Assembly: GCA_015661405.1 (NCBI GenBank)
Contig: JACWMK010000092.1
Span: 1 to 6,300, forward strand
Origin: Methanobacterium sp.
Lineage (GTDB): Archaea > Methanobacteriota > Methanobacteria > Methanobacteriales > Methanobacteriaceae
Reading direction: 5' to 3'
DNA length: 6,300 nucleotides
In this document: piece by piece, positions 1-4,355 of the stretch
Layout of the letters: every line of letters begins with the position of its first letter
How positions within the stretch are numbered: position 1 is the stretch's first letter
The notes under the pieces: model-generated
Database searches by the model: none
What the model saw: only the letters and a program-made list of their open reading frames with translations
What the model was told of the DNA's origin: nothing
Translations under genes and position numbers: made by a program

Positions 1-109
1 CGCCATTTTTCGGGCCTTCACCGAGGACGTAGAGTATCCAGATTCTTAAGCCTCCCAGTTTTCCTAGTTCTTCCATTTTGTCGATTAATTTTTTCCTGTT
101 TCCAAACAT
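1..109 (-). CDS. PadR-family transcriptional regulator, N-terminal fragment (gene runs off the left edge)
   Basis: The minus strand from an ATG at 109 reads openly to the window edge for 36 codons. It encodes a basic N-terminus (MFGNRKKLIDKMEELGKLGG) followed by LRIWILYVLGEGPKNG. The hydrophobic helix followed by E-G-P-K-N-G is the signature of the first winged-helix segment of archaeal PadR-like regulators, which normally continue with a YEI/AEIM-type helix. PadR proteins are dimeric DNA-binding repressors, often autoregulated, and the leader upstream carries inverted repeats that could be operators. By hand count this stretch is about 41% GC, richer than the surrounding DNA, as expected for coding sequence here. 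No strong Shine-Dalgarno is seen; a GGGG lies about 14 bases before the ATG. Effector and targets cannot be inferred, and two-thirds or more of the protein is outside the window. Confidence 0.8.
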   Translation of the reverse strand, partial: MFGNRKKLIDKMEELGKLGGLRIWILYVLGEGPKNG

Positions 110-145
110 GTTCTAAAATAACCCCAATTTTTTAAAGTATTATGT

Positions 146-177
146 CGATAATTTGATGTTTTTTATGCTTATTATCG
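146..177. repeat. Inverted repeat CGATAAT ... ATTATCG in the padR-like leader
   Basis: CGATAAT (146-152) and ATTATCG (171-177) are perfect 7-base inverted arms with an 18-base spacer. They lie in the predicted untranslated leader, 37 to 68 bases before the ATG at 109. The element could be a second operator or an RNA hairpin. The left arm shares the GTCGAT core with the elements at 216-228. Confidence 0.35.
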
Positions 178-221
178 TCTTATTCTTTCTATTTTTGATT
201 TATTCATAAATTTTTGTCGAT

Positions 222-245
222 TAGTCGACGTAGATTATTCGACTA
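222..245. promoter_or_regulatory. Inverted repeat TAGTCGA-N10-TCGACTA, candidate operator of the padR-like gene
   Basis: TAGTCGA (222-228) and TCGACTA (239-245) are perfect 7-base inverted arms separated by 10 bases, and the left arm overlaps the palindrome GTCGAC (224-229). The element lies where the TATA box at 259-270 would place the transcription start. A dimeric winged-helix protein bound here could block initiation. Dyad operators and autoregulation are common for PadR proteins; its use here is inference. Confidence 0.45.
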
Positions 246-258
246 TAAGGAATAAGTA

Positions 259-270
259 ATATATAAATTT
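259..270 (-). promoter_or_regulatory. TATA box of the padR-like gene
   Basis: On the minus strand this reads AAATTTATATAT, a near-ideal methanogen TATA box. Transcription would start about 25 bases downstream, near 239, giving a leader of roughly 130 bases before the ATG at 109. No plus-strand gene starts nearby, so the minus strand is the sensible direction. The start site is inferred, not observed. Confidence 0.55.
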
Positions 271-285
271 AATGAAATTAATAAC

Positions 286-302
286 TAAAAAAAGAAAAAC
301 AT
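286..302 (-). terminator. Oligo-T terminator of the GNAT gene
   Basis: The minus strand reads TGTTTTTCTTTTTTTAG about 35 to 50 bases past the stop of the acetyltransferase gene. Archaeal RNA polymerase terminates at such T tracts without a hairpin. It sits just ahead of the padR-like TATA box and would insulate the two genes. Confidence 0.5.
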
Positions 303-336
303 TAGAATACCTAAGAAATTATCATAAAATAGTTTT

Positions 337-795
337 TTATAGAATTATTTTCTCTAAATATAATAAATACACACCACTAGGACATAACTCCTTTTTAAAG
401 ATTTTATAACCCATTTTTTGATAAAAATAAATATTTTTCCTACTCTTATAACCCGTTACAAGTTCAAAACGATTAAAACCAGGGTAACTAGCCTCTATCT
501 CTTCAATTAATTTGGCTCCAATACCTAGATTTTGATAATCAGGATGTACAATCAACCGTCCAATATAAACAGACCTGGAATCTAGAACATTTCCCCTAAT
601 TGAACCAATAATCCTCCCATCATCTACCACTTTAAGATAAATATGATCCTCGAACTTATCCTCAACATCTTCTAAAGTCTGAATAAGGGGAGGAATCCTA
701 TAATTATTATAGATTACCGCCTCACTTAGATAAGCCAGTTTTTGAAGTTTAAGTAATTCTGATGCATCTGAAATATTAGCATTCCGTATAATCAT
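337..795 (-). CDS. GNAT-family N-acetyltransferase
   Basis: The gene encodes a 152-residue cytoplasmic protein of single GNAT-domain size. It would transfer an acetyl group from acetyl-CoA to an amine; the substrate is unknown. Residues 2-10 (IIRNANISD) are the typical first strand and helix start. Residues 77-100 form motif A (YIGRLIVHPDYQNLGIGAKL), with the pyrophosphate-binding Q88-x-x-G91-x-G93 loop. Residues 121-132 (NIYFYQKMGYKI) are motif B with the Y/F-Y-x-K-x-G-Y signature, followed by a closing strand near 142-148. The segment A-Y-x-S-E-A-x-I-Y-N with IPPL-x-QT (21-40) resembles a GNAT subgroup I associate with methanogens and firmicutes. The ATG at 795 is the first codon that fits the domain; its Shine-Dalgarno is weak (GTTGAT). 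It is divergent from the methyltransferase gene. A ribosomal-protein or polyamine substrate would be guesswork. Confidence 0.88.
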   Translation of the reverse strand: MIIRNANISDASELLKLQKLAYLSEAVIYNNYRIPPLIQTLEDVEDKFEDHIYLKVVDDGRIIGSIRGNVLDSRSVYIGRLIVHPDYQNLGIGAKLIEEIEASYPGFNRFELVTGYKSRKNIYFYQKMGYKIFKKELCPSGVYLLYLEKIIL

Positions 796-830
796 TAAAT
801 CAACATTTATTAATATTTACATTCTTACCT

Positions 831-840
831 TTATTATAAA
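831..840 (-). promoter_or_regulatory. Candidate TATA box of the GNAT gene
   Basis: The minus strand reads TTTATAATAA. A start about 25 bases downstream, near 810, would leave a short leader of about 15 bases before the ATG at 795. An alternative is the TATATAAAA at 865-873 on the same strand, which would give a leader of about 45 bases. Confidence 0.35.
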
Positions 841-864
841 CTATTTATTCCTATTTTTCCTTAC

Positions 865-898
<34 letters not shown>

Positions 899-915
899 TT
901 AAAGTTATTAATTAC

Positions 916-922
916 AGGAGAT
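916..922 (+). promoter_or_regulatory. Ribosome binding site of the methyltransferase gene
   Basis: AGGAGAT stands eight bases before the ATG at 930 and matches the anti-Shine-Dalgarno well, which fixes this ATG as the start. Confidence 0.75.
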
Positions 923-929
923 TTTTAAT

Positions 930-1694
930 ATGAAACAGGCAAATAAAGACCGTTTTCACTCAAACACTATGGCCAGTTCTTATGATAAGATATGCCAGTT
1001 ACTCGTGCCGGGATATGACTTTATGCAGAATACACTAATAGATATACTAAAATACGAAAAGTTAGAGAAAATAATTTTACTAGATTTAGGTGCTGGAAGC
1101 GGTATTCTAATTGAAAAAGTGTTAAAAGAGTTTCCAGATTCAACTTGCTATTACCTAGATTATTCAGATGAATTCACAAACCTCGCGAAAATGAAATTAA
1201 AAGAATACGAAAACCGAGTAACTTATATAAAATCTGATTTTTGCGGTGATTGGGAATCCCAGATTAAAGAAAAACCTAACGTAATAACATCCATGTCTGC
1301 AATTCACCACTTATCAAATAAGAATAAAAAGAACCTCTATAAGAAATGTTATAATATATTAGAAGAAAATGGTTGGTTTTTCAATATCGATGAAATGAAA
1401 ACCATTAACGAAGATGCTTACTTAAGAAGTCTTTATCATCGGATTTATCATGCTGAAAATCAAAAAAATATAGTTTCAGAGGATCTAAAAGGTGCATATA
1501 AAGGTTATATGGAAAAAATTGGAGACTGGAAAAAACGTAATGTAGACAATATTAATCTTCCTAAACAAGAAGGTGATGATATTCATGAATCATTTCTGAT
1601 ACAATTAAATTGGTTAAATGATGCAGGATTTAAGGAAACAGACTTATATTGTAAGCTTTTCTTATTATGCATGATTGGTGGTAAAAAAATTTGA
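930..1694 (+). CDS. Class I SAM-dependent methyltransferase, CmoA-like architecture
   Basis: This 254-residue soluble protein has a Rossmann-like methyltransferase fold. Motif I is LDLGAGSG at 51-58, the acidic end of strand 2 is D77 (YYLDYSD), SDF at 102-104 lies near the adenine pocket, SMSAIHHL at 121-128 is the motif IV strand, and GWFFNIDE at 148-155 is a post-motif strand. An N-terminal Y-D-x-x-x-x-x-x-V-P-G-Y-D segment (18-30), a helical insert with H-R-I-Y-H-A-E-N (170-177), and a C-terminal N-D-A-G-F-K-E-T-D-L-Y (230-240) with a final hydrophobic strand recall carboxy-SAM synthase CmoA and its relatives in order and length (about 250 residues). The fold resemblance does not establish the reaction; an ordinary methyltransferase acting on a small molecule or RNA is equally possible. 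It has its own promoter and terminator and is divergent from the GNAT gene. Confidence 0.85.
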   Translation: MKQANKDRFHSNTMASSYDKICQLLVPGYDFMQNTLIDILKYEKLEKIILLDLGAGSGILIEKVLKEFPDSTCYYLDYSDEFTNLAKMKLKEYENRVTYIKSDFCGDWESQIKEKPNVITSMSAIHHLSNKNKKNLYKKCYNILEENGWFFNIDEMKTINEDAYLRSLYHRIYHAENQKNIVSEDLKGAYKGYMEKIGDWKKRNVDNINLPKQEGDDIHESFLIQLNWLNDAGFKETDLYCKLFLLCMIGGKKI

Positions 1695-1725
1695 GATACA
1701 TTAGATTTGCGAACGAACTTTCATC

Positions 1726-1772
1726 TTTTTCAATAAAATATTATATGTTTTCATTTTTCAAAATATTTTTTT
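1726..1772 (+). terminator. Serial oligo-T tracts ending the methyltransferase transcript
   Basis: Three T runs follow the stop codon at 1692-1694: T5 at 1726-1730, T5 at 1754-1758 and T7 at 1766-1772. Successive T tracts without a strong hairpin are typical of archaeal intrinsic termination. Confidence 0.5.
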
Positions 1773-1931
1773 AAAAATAATTAGATAACATTATAATTAC
1801 TATAAAAATCAATAAAATTAATTTAAAATTCAAATTACATAAACTTTTTTTTAAAATTATTGTATATAAATTCTAAAAATAATGATAGTTTTATTATAAT
1901 TCGATTCATATTATGAAAACTAATAGAACAA

Positions 1932-1939
1932 TTATATGT
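1932..1939 (+). promoter_or_regulatory. Candidate TATA box of the secreted-protein gene
   Basis: TTATATGT would start transcription near 1960 and leave a leader of about 25 bases that includes the Shine-Dalgarno GAGGT at 1969-1973. A second AT-rich motif (TTTTTATAAA, about 1947-1956) is too near the ATG to leave room for the ribosome site. Confidence 0.35.
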
Positions 1940-1968
1940 AAAAATATTTTTATAAAATGGATCTTTAA

Positions 1969-1973
1969 GAGGT
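1969..1973 (+). promoter_or_regulatory. Ribosome binding site of the secreted-protein gene
   Basis: GAGGT, within AGAGGTAGATG, lies 12 bases before the ATG at 1986. The spacing is a little long, but the ATG begins a clear signal peptide, and the nearer ATG at 1976 is out of frame. Confidence 0.55.
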
Positions 1974-1985
1974 AGATGTTTAAAA

Positions 1986-2954
1986 ATGCAGAGAATTAAC
2001 CATAAAATATTAACTTCATCATTTATAATAACCATCTTCCTTATCTTTACTTACTCTATACCTACTTCTGAAGCTCATATATTAGTAATAGCTGATAATG
2101 ACACGCCTTCATCTTATGATGTGGTTCTTAACACCGCCGCGGCTTTACAAGCTAATGGATATAATGTTTTAGAACTTTACGGTGCAAATGCTACTACCGA
2201 GAATATAGTAAAAGGCATGTATAATGCTGATGCTGTGATTTATGGTGGTCATGGTGGTTACCTAGAAGGAAACTATAATGGTAATGGAGGACCAGCAACA
2301 CCCCCATTTGCACTTGTAGGAAATAATGGTTTTATTTGGGGTATTGGAAATGAAATGCGTGAAGGTGATTATGGTAATTTATTCCAAGCGCCTTTTAAAA
2401 AAAATATACCCGTAATATTATTTGGAGCCTGTTTCTCCAGTGGATGGGTTGATACTAATCAAGTTTCAAATCCCATAGAAACCATATACGATTTTTCACA
2501 AATGTTTACAGGAGCCGGGGCGAATTATTACGCCACAAATTACGTAGATTATTATCAAGGCAAACCAGTAATAGATATTGTAGATAAATTTCTAAATGGA
2601 GCTAGTAATTTTGGAATTGCAAATCAAGAAAACTTAGGATTGACTATAACTCAGTCAACAATATATAATGGTCAAACTATATGGCATAATACTAACGCAT
2701 CATCCTCTTTTGTAGGTAACTGGAGTGGAGTATTCCCTCAACCTAATCAAACAGCACCTTATAATGCTACAGCTGCTAATGCCTGGTATAATGGATTCTT
2801 ACCAGCACCATCAACTAACCTCACAGATGATTCACCAACTTCAACAACATCATATCTAACTAACTTACTATTCACTTATATCTCAACAATAATCAGTTAC
2901 TTTCAAAATATTGCTATTTCCAACAACATAACTTTTAATGGTACATTTAAATAA
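1986..2954 (+). CDS. Secreted caspase/gingipain-like (clan CD) cysteine peptidase candidate, N-glycosylated
   Basis: The gene encodes 322 residues. Residues 1-30 form a Sec signal peptide: a short basic start, hydrophobic SSFIITIFLIFTYSI, and likely cleavage after TSEA30. The mature protein begins with a strand, HILVIAD. A hydrophobic strand ending in G-G-H89-G-G and a later one ending in G-A-C149-F-S-S-G match the catalytic His-Gly and Ala/Ser-Cys-x-x-Gly motifs of caspase, metacaspase, gingipain and legumain folds. C149 is the only cysteine in the whole protein, which fits catalysis rather than disulfides. The 60-residue His-Cys spacing is longer than usual and is filled by a Gly/Asn-rich insert (95-120). 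Eight N-x-S/T sequons occur (N68, 237, 245, 254, 260, 278, 314, 318), seven of them in the last 86 residues. A Pro/Ser/Thr linker (273-289) leads to a hydrophobic segment (290-311) that may anchor the protein. Peptidase activity is inferred, not shown; a non-catalytic C25-like fold is possible. Confidence 0.7.
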   Translation: MQRINHKILTSSFIITIFLIFTYSIPTSEAHILVIADNDTPSSYDVVLNTAAALQANGYNVLELYGANATTENIVKGMYNADAVIYGGHGGYLEGNYNGNGGPATPPFALVGNNGFIWGIGNEMREGDYGNLFQAPFKKNIPVILFGACFSSGWVDTNQVSNPIETIYDFSQMFTGAGANYYATNYVDYYQGKPVIDIVDKFLNGASNFGIANQENLGLTITQSTIYNGQTIWHNTNASSSFVGNWSGVFPQPNQTAPYNATAANAWYNGFLPAPSTNLTDDSPTSTTSYLTNLLFTYISTIISYFQNIAISNNITFNGTFK

Positions 2955-2964
2955 TCAAAAAATT

Positions 2965-2993
2965 AAATTTTTTTGGTTAATTAAAAAAAAATT
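2965..2993. terminator. Bidirectional terminator between convergent genes
   Basis: AATTTTTTT (2966-2974) and AAAAAAATT (2985-2993) are inverted arms around a 10-base loop, 12 bases past the stop of the secreted-protein gene. Each strand reads a run of seven to nine T residues here, so it can end transcription both of that gene and of the converging minus-strand gene whose stop is at 3049. Confidence 0.55.
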
Positions 2994-3048
2994 CAATTTG
3001 TTTTAATTAAAGGAATAAATAAATATTAAAATTTTAAATAAATTATTT

Positions 3049-3432
3049 TTACTCCTTTTTTCTATTAACTAATGCCGTGATTCTCTGAATATCATTTACT
3101 TCTAAGGGAAAAAGAGTTAAATCAATTTCTACAGACTCTTCAACAGAATTATCATTCTGATTTTGATCCTTTAATTCTATATGATATTCCTCAATCACTA
3201 TTTGGAAAGTTACAAATTCATTAGGTAATTTAGTAGCATAATACTCAGCGATTTGGTCTAAATAATCCTCATATGATTTCCAGAATTTAGAATCCCTAGG
3301 CACTTTTTCAAGTACAAATCTTTTATCAGGATATGATAACTCTTCATCAAATATTGTTTTATCCTTAGATTCTTCAACTAATTTATCTTGCTCTTCTTTA
3401 TACTTTTTAAGTTTCATTTCCGGGCTAACCAT
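3049..3432 (-). CDS. Hypothetical acidic protein
   Basis: I do not recognise this family. From the ATG at 3432 it has 127 residues, no signal peptide, no membrane segment and no cysteine. The N-terminal part (about 6-30) is a charged, probably helical stretch rich in Lys and Glu. The middle has aromatic-rich helices (F-W-K-S-Y-E-D-Y-L-D-Q-I-A-E-Y-Y, about 49-64), followed by strand-like segments (FVTFQIVIEEYHIEL). A polar Gln/Asn/Asp/Glu linker comes next, then a last strand-rich stretch (VEIDLTLFPLEV) and a basic tail. The composition suggests a small soluble cytoplasmic protein. Start choice: a GTG at 3444 also opens the frame, with TAA two codons upstream of it, but the ATG at 3432 has a better-placed GTGGT six bases ahead. 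It is followed on the same strand by no other gene in the window and lies 203 bases downstream of the UPF0305 gene. Confidence 0.68.
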   Translation of the reverse strand: MVSPEMKLKKYKEEQDKLVEESKDKTIFDEELSYPDKRFVLEKVPRDSKFWKSYEDYLDQIAEYYATKLPNEFVTFQIVIEEYHIELKDQNQNDNSVEESVEIDLTLFPLEVNDIQRITALVNRKKE

Positions 3433-3438
3433 TATCAG

Positions 3439-3444
3439 AACCAC
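3439..3444 (-). promoter_or_regulatory. Possible ribosome binding site deciding the start of the hypothetical gene
   Basis: GTGGTT on the minus strand lies six bases before the ATG at 3432 and partly matches GGTGAT. A better AGGTGA at 3466-3471 is 33 bases from that ATG and 21 from the GTG at 3444, too far from either to serve. Confidence 0.35.
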
Positions 3445-3476
3445 TTTTTACAAAATTTTTAAAATTCACCTAATAT

Positions 3477-3486
3477 TTAATTATAT
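3477..3486 (-). promoter_or_regulatory. Candidate TATA box of the hypothetical gene
   Basis: The minus strand reads ATATAATTAA. Initiation about 25 bases downstream, near 3455, would give a leader of about 20 bases before the ATG at 3432. The region is so AT-rich that other TATA-like sites exist, so this is tentative. Confidence 0.3.
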
Positions 3487-3577
3487 GACAGTTTAAGACA
3501 AATAAATTTTTAGTAATTTTTTAGTTTTTTTATATTTTCACAACTTCTAAATCTAAAATCTAAGTACTATTTATTAA

Positions 3578-3635
3578 AGGTTCAAAATAATTTTTTTAAA
3601 ATTGCTTATAAAATTGTTAAAAAGTTTTGAAACCT
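3578..3635 (-). terminator. Large stem-loop abutting the UPF0305 stop codon
   Basis: AGGTTCAAAA (3578-3587) pairs with TTTTGAAACCT (3625-3635) with one bulged base. Inside, TTTTTAA and TTAAAAA on the minus strand can pair further around a loop of about 17 bases. The arm begins at the base next to the TAA stop (3636-3638). It could be a 3'-end stability element or part of a terminator; a T-rich stretch lies in the inner arm rather than after the stem. Confidence 0.4.
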
Positions 3636-4166
3636 TTATACAGATTTATCTTGCTCTGCAATGCAGAATCCACATACTGCATTGGGATTATCCTTCTGTT
3701 TATCCTTCACAGGACATATATAAGTATTATCTTCATATTTAACCTCAAATCCACCTGGAAAAGGTGTTCCTACAGGATGTATAGGTTCACCCATCACAAA
3801 CGTGGTGTAAATGGATATAATTTTATATATCTTAAAGAACCGACTTTCAACTGATCGCTGCTTTAAAATCAATTTCTCTTGTTCATTTAAAAGTTTTAAT
3901 GAATTCTTAAGCTCTTCAATATCCACAAATCCTTCATAGTGATTCTTATTTTCTCTTATTTCATTCACTCTTAAAATAAAACCTTTAATGTAAGATTCAA
4001 GATATTTCTCCCGATACCCCTTCTGAACAAATTTACCCTCATTAAAAAGGAAAACAGATGCATTCATAATATCTGAAATGTGAATATTAGAAGCTTCATC
4101 TTTCAATATAATTAGAAGATCCTTCTTGGACAATACATCTAAAAATTCAATATCTGTAAAATTCAA
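3636..4166 (-). CDS. UPF0305 (DUF2115) family protein
   Basis: This 176-residue soluble protein matches, as I remember the family, the methanogen UPF0305/DUF2115 proteins along its full length. Key segments are KDEASNIHISDIMNAS (22-37), the Y-R-x-K-Y helix (51-55), LLNEQEKLIL (92-101), IYKIISIYTTF (113-123), the hallmark EPIHPVGTPFPGGF (127-140), and a C-terminal CPVKDKQKDNP-x-AVC-x-FCIAEQD (151-173). All three cysteines (C151, C165, C168) fall in the last 26 residues; with H130 they make a possible metal site, which is inference. The biological function of the family is not known to me. The start is TTG at 4166: an in-frame TAA stands immediately upstream, an AGGTG eight bases ahead fits, and the next ATG is residue 34, inside a conserved segment. 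It is divergent from the membrane-protein gene with 189 bases between. Confidence 0.9.
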   Translation of the reverse strand: MNFTDIEFLDVLSKKDLLIILKDEASNIHISDIMNASVFLFNEGKFVQKGYREKYLESYIKGFILRVNEIRENKNHYEGFVDIEELKNSLKLLNEQEKLILKQRSVESRFFKIYKIISIYTTFVMGEPIHPVGTPFPGGFEVKYEDNTYICPVKDKQKDNPNAVCGFCIAEQDKSV

Positions 4167-4174
4167 TTATACCA

Positions 4175-4179
4175 CACCT
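4175..4179 (-). promoter_or_regulatory. Ribosome binding site that supports the TTG start of the UPF0305 gene
   Basis: The minus strand reads AGGTG, then eight bases, then TTG at 4166. Because the codon just before the TTG is TAA in the same frame, translation cannot begin farther upstream. Confidence 0.65.
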
Positions 4180-4243
4180 ACATAATTTTTAGGATTTACG
4201 ATTTCATTATCTTTTTTTTAGCCCAAAAATAAACCTAAATAAT

Positions 4244-4252
4244 TTATTTAAA
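4244..4252 (-). promoter_or_regulatory. Candidate TATA box of the UPF0305 gene
   Basis: TTTAAATAA on the minus strand would start transcription near 4222 and give a leader of about 55 bases. This divergent region must also hold the plus-strand promoter of the membrane-protein gene. Confidence 0.35.
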
Positions 4253-4302
4253 AATTTCTTTTTAAATCAGTGATATAGTTCTATAACTAATGAAAAACAT
4301 TA

Positions 4303-4318
4303 TTTATAGTTTTAAATA
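4303..4318 (+). promoter_or_regulatory. Candidate TATA region of the membrane-protein gene
   Basis: TTTATAGT (4303-4310) is followed directly by TTTAAATA (4311-4318). Either would put the transcription start at about 4330-4340, just ahead of the Shine-Dalgarno GTGAG at 4342-4346. I cannot choose between the two. Confidence 0.35.
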
Positions 4319-4341
4319 TCTTTAATGTTATATTAAATGCT

Positions 4342-4346
4342 GTGAG
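4342..4346 (+). promoter_or_regulatory. Ribosome binding site of the membrane-protein gene
   Basis: GTGAG lies nine bases before the ATG at 4356 and matches the GGTGAT half of the archaeal Shine-Dalgarno. It supports this start. Confidence 0.55.
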
Positions 4347-4355
4347 TTTTTATAA

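Larger units (their letters stand above)
1695..1985. other. AT-rich intergenic region without a gene
   Basis: This 291-base gap has very little G or C. It holds the terminator tracts of the upstream gene and, at its right end, the promoter and ribosome binding site of the secreted-protein gene. An open frame on the minus strand (1835-2035) gives a low-complexity peptide, overlaps the start of the secreted-protein gene and has no ribosome site, so I do not call it. I see no tRNA or structured RNA in the gap. Confidence 0.7.

Noticed and set aside
172..207. Possible 11-residue leader peptide (MNKSKIERIRR) in the padR-like leader
   Set aside because: No Shine-Dalgarno ahead of its ATG and no regulatory codon run; chance is sufficient in this length.
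1835..2035. Minus-strand open frame of 66 codons
   Set aside because: Low-complexity Phe/Ile/Asn/Lys peptide, overlaps the signal peptide of the secreted-protein gene, and no ribosome site.
3433..3444. GTG start at 3444 for the hypothetical gene
   Set aside because: No properly spaced Shine-Dalgarno ahead of it; the ATG at 3432 has GTGGT at a usable distance. Not excluded.
3627..3854. Plus-strand open frame antisense to the UPF0305 gene
   Set aside because: Fully opposite a strongly conserved protein; no ribosome site or recognisable domain.
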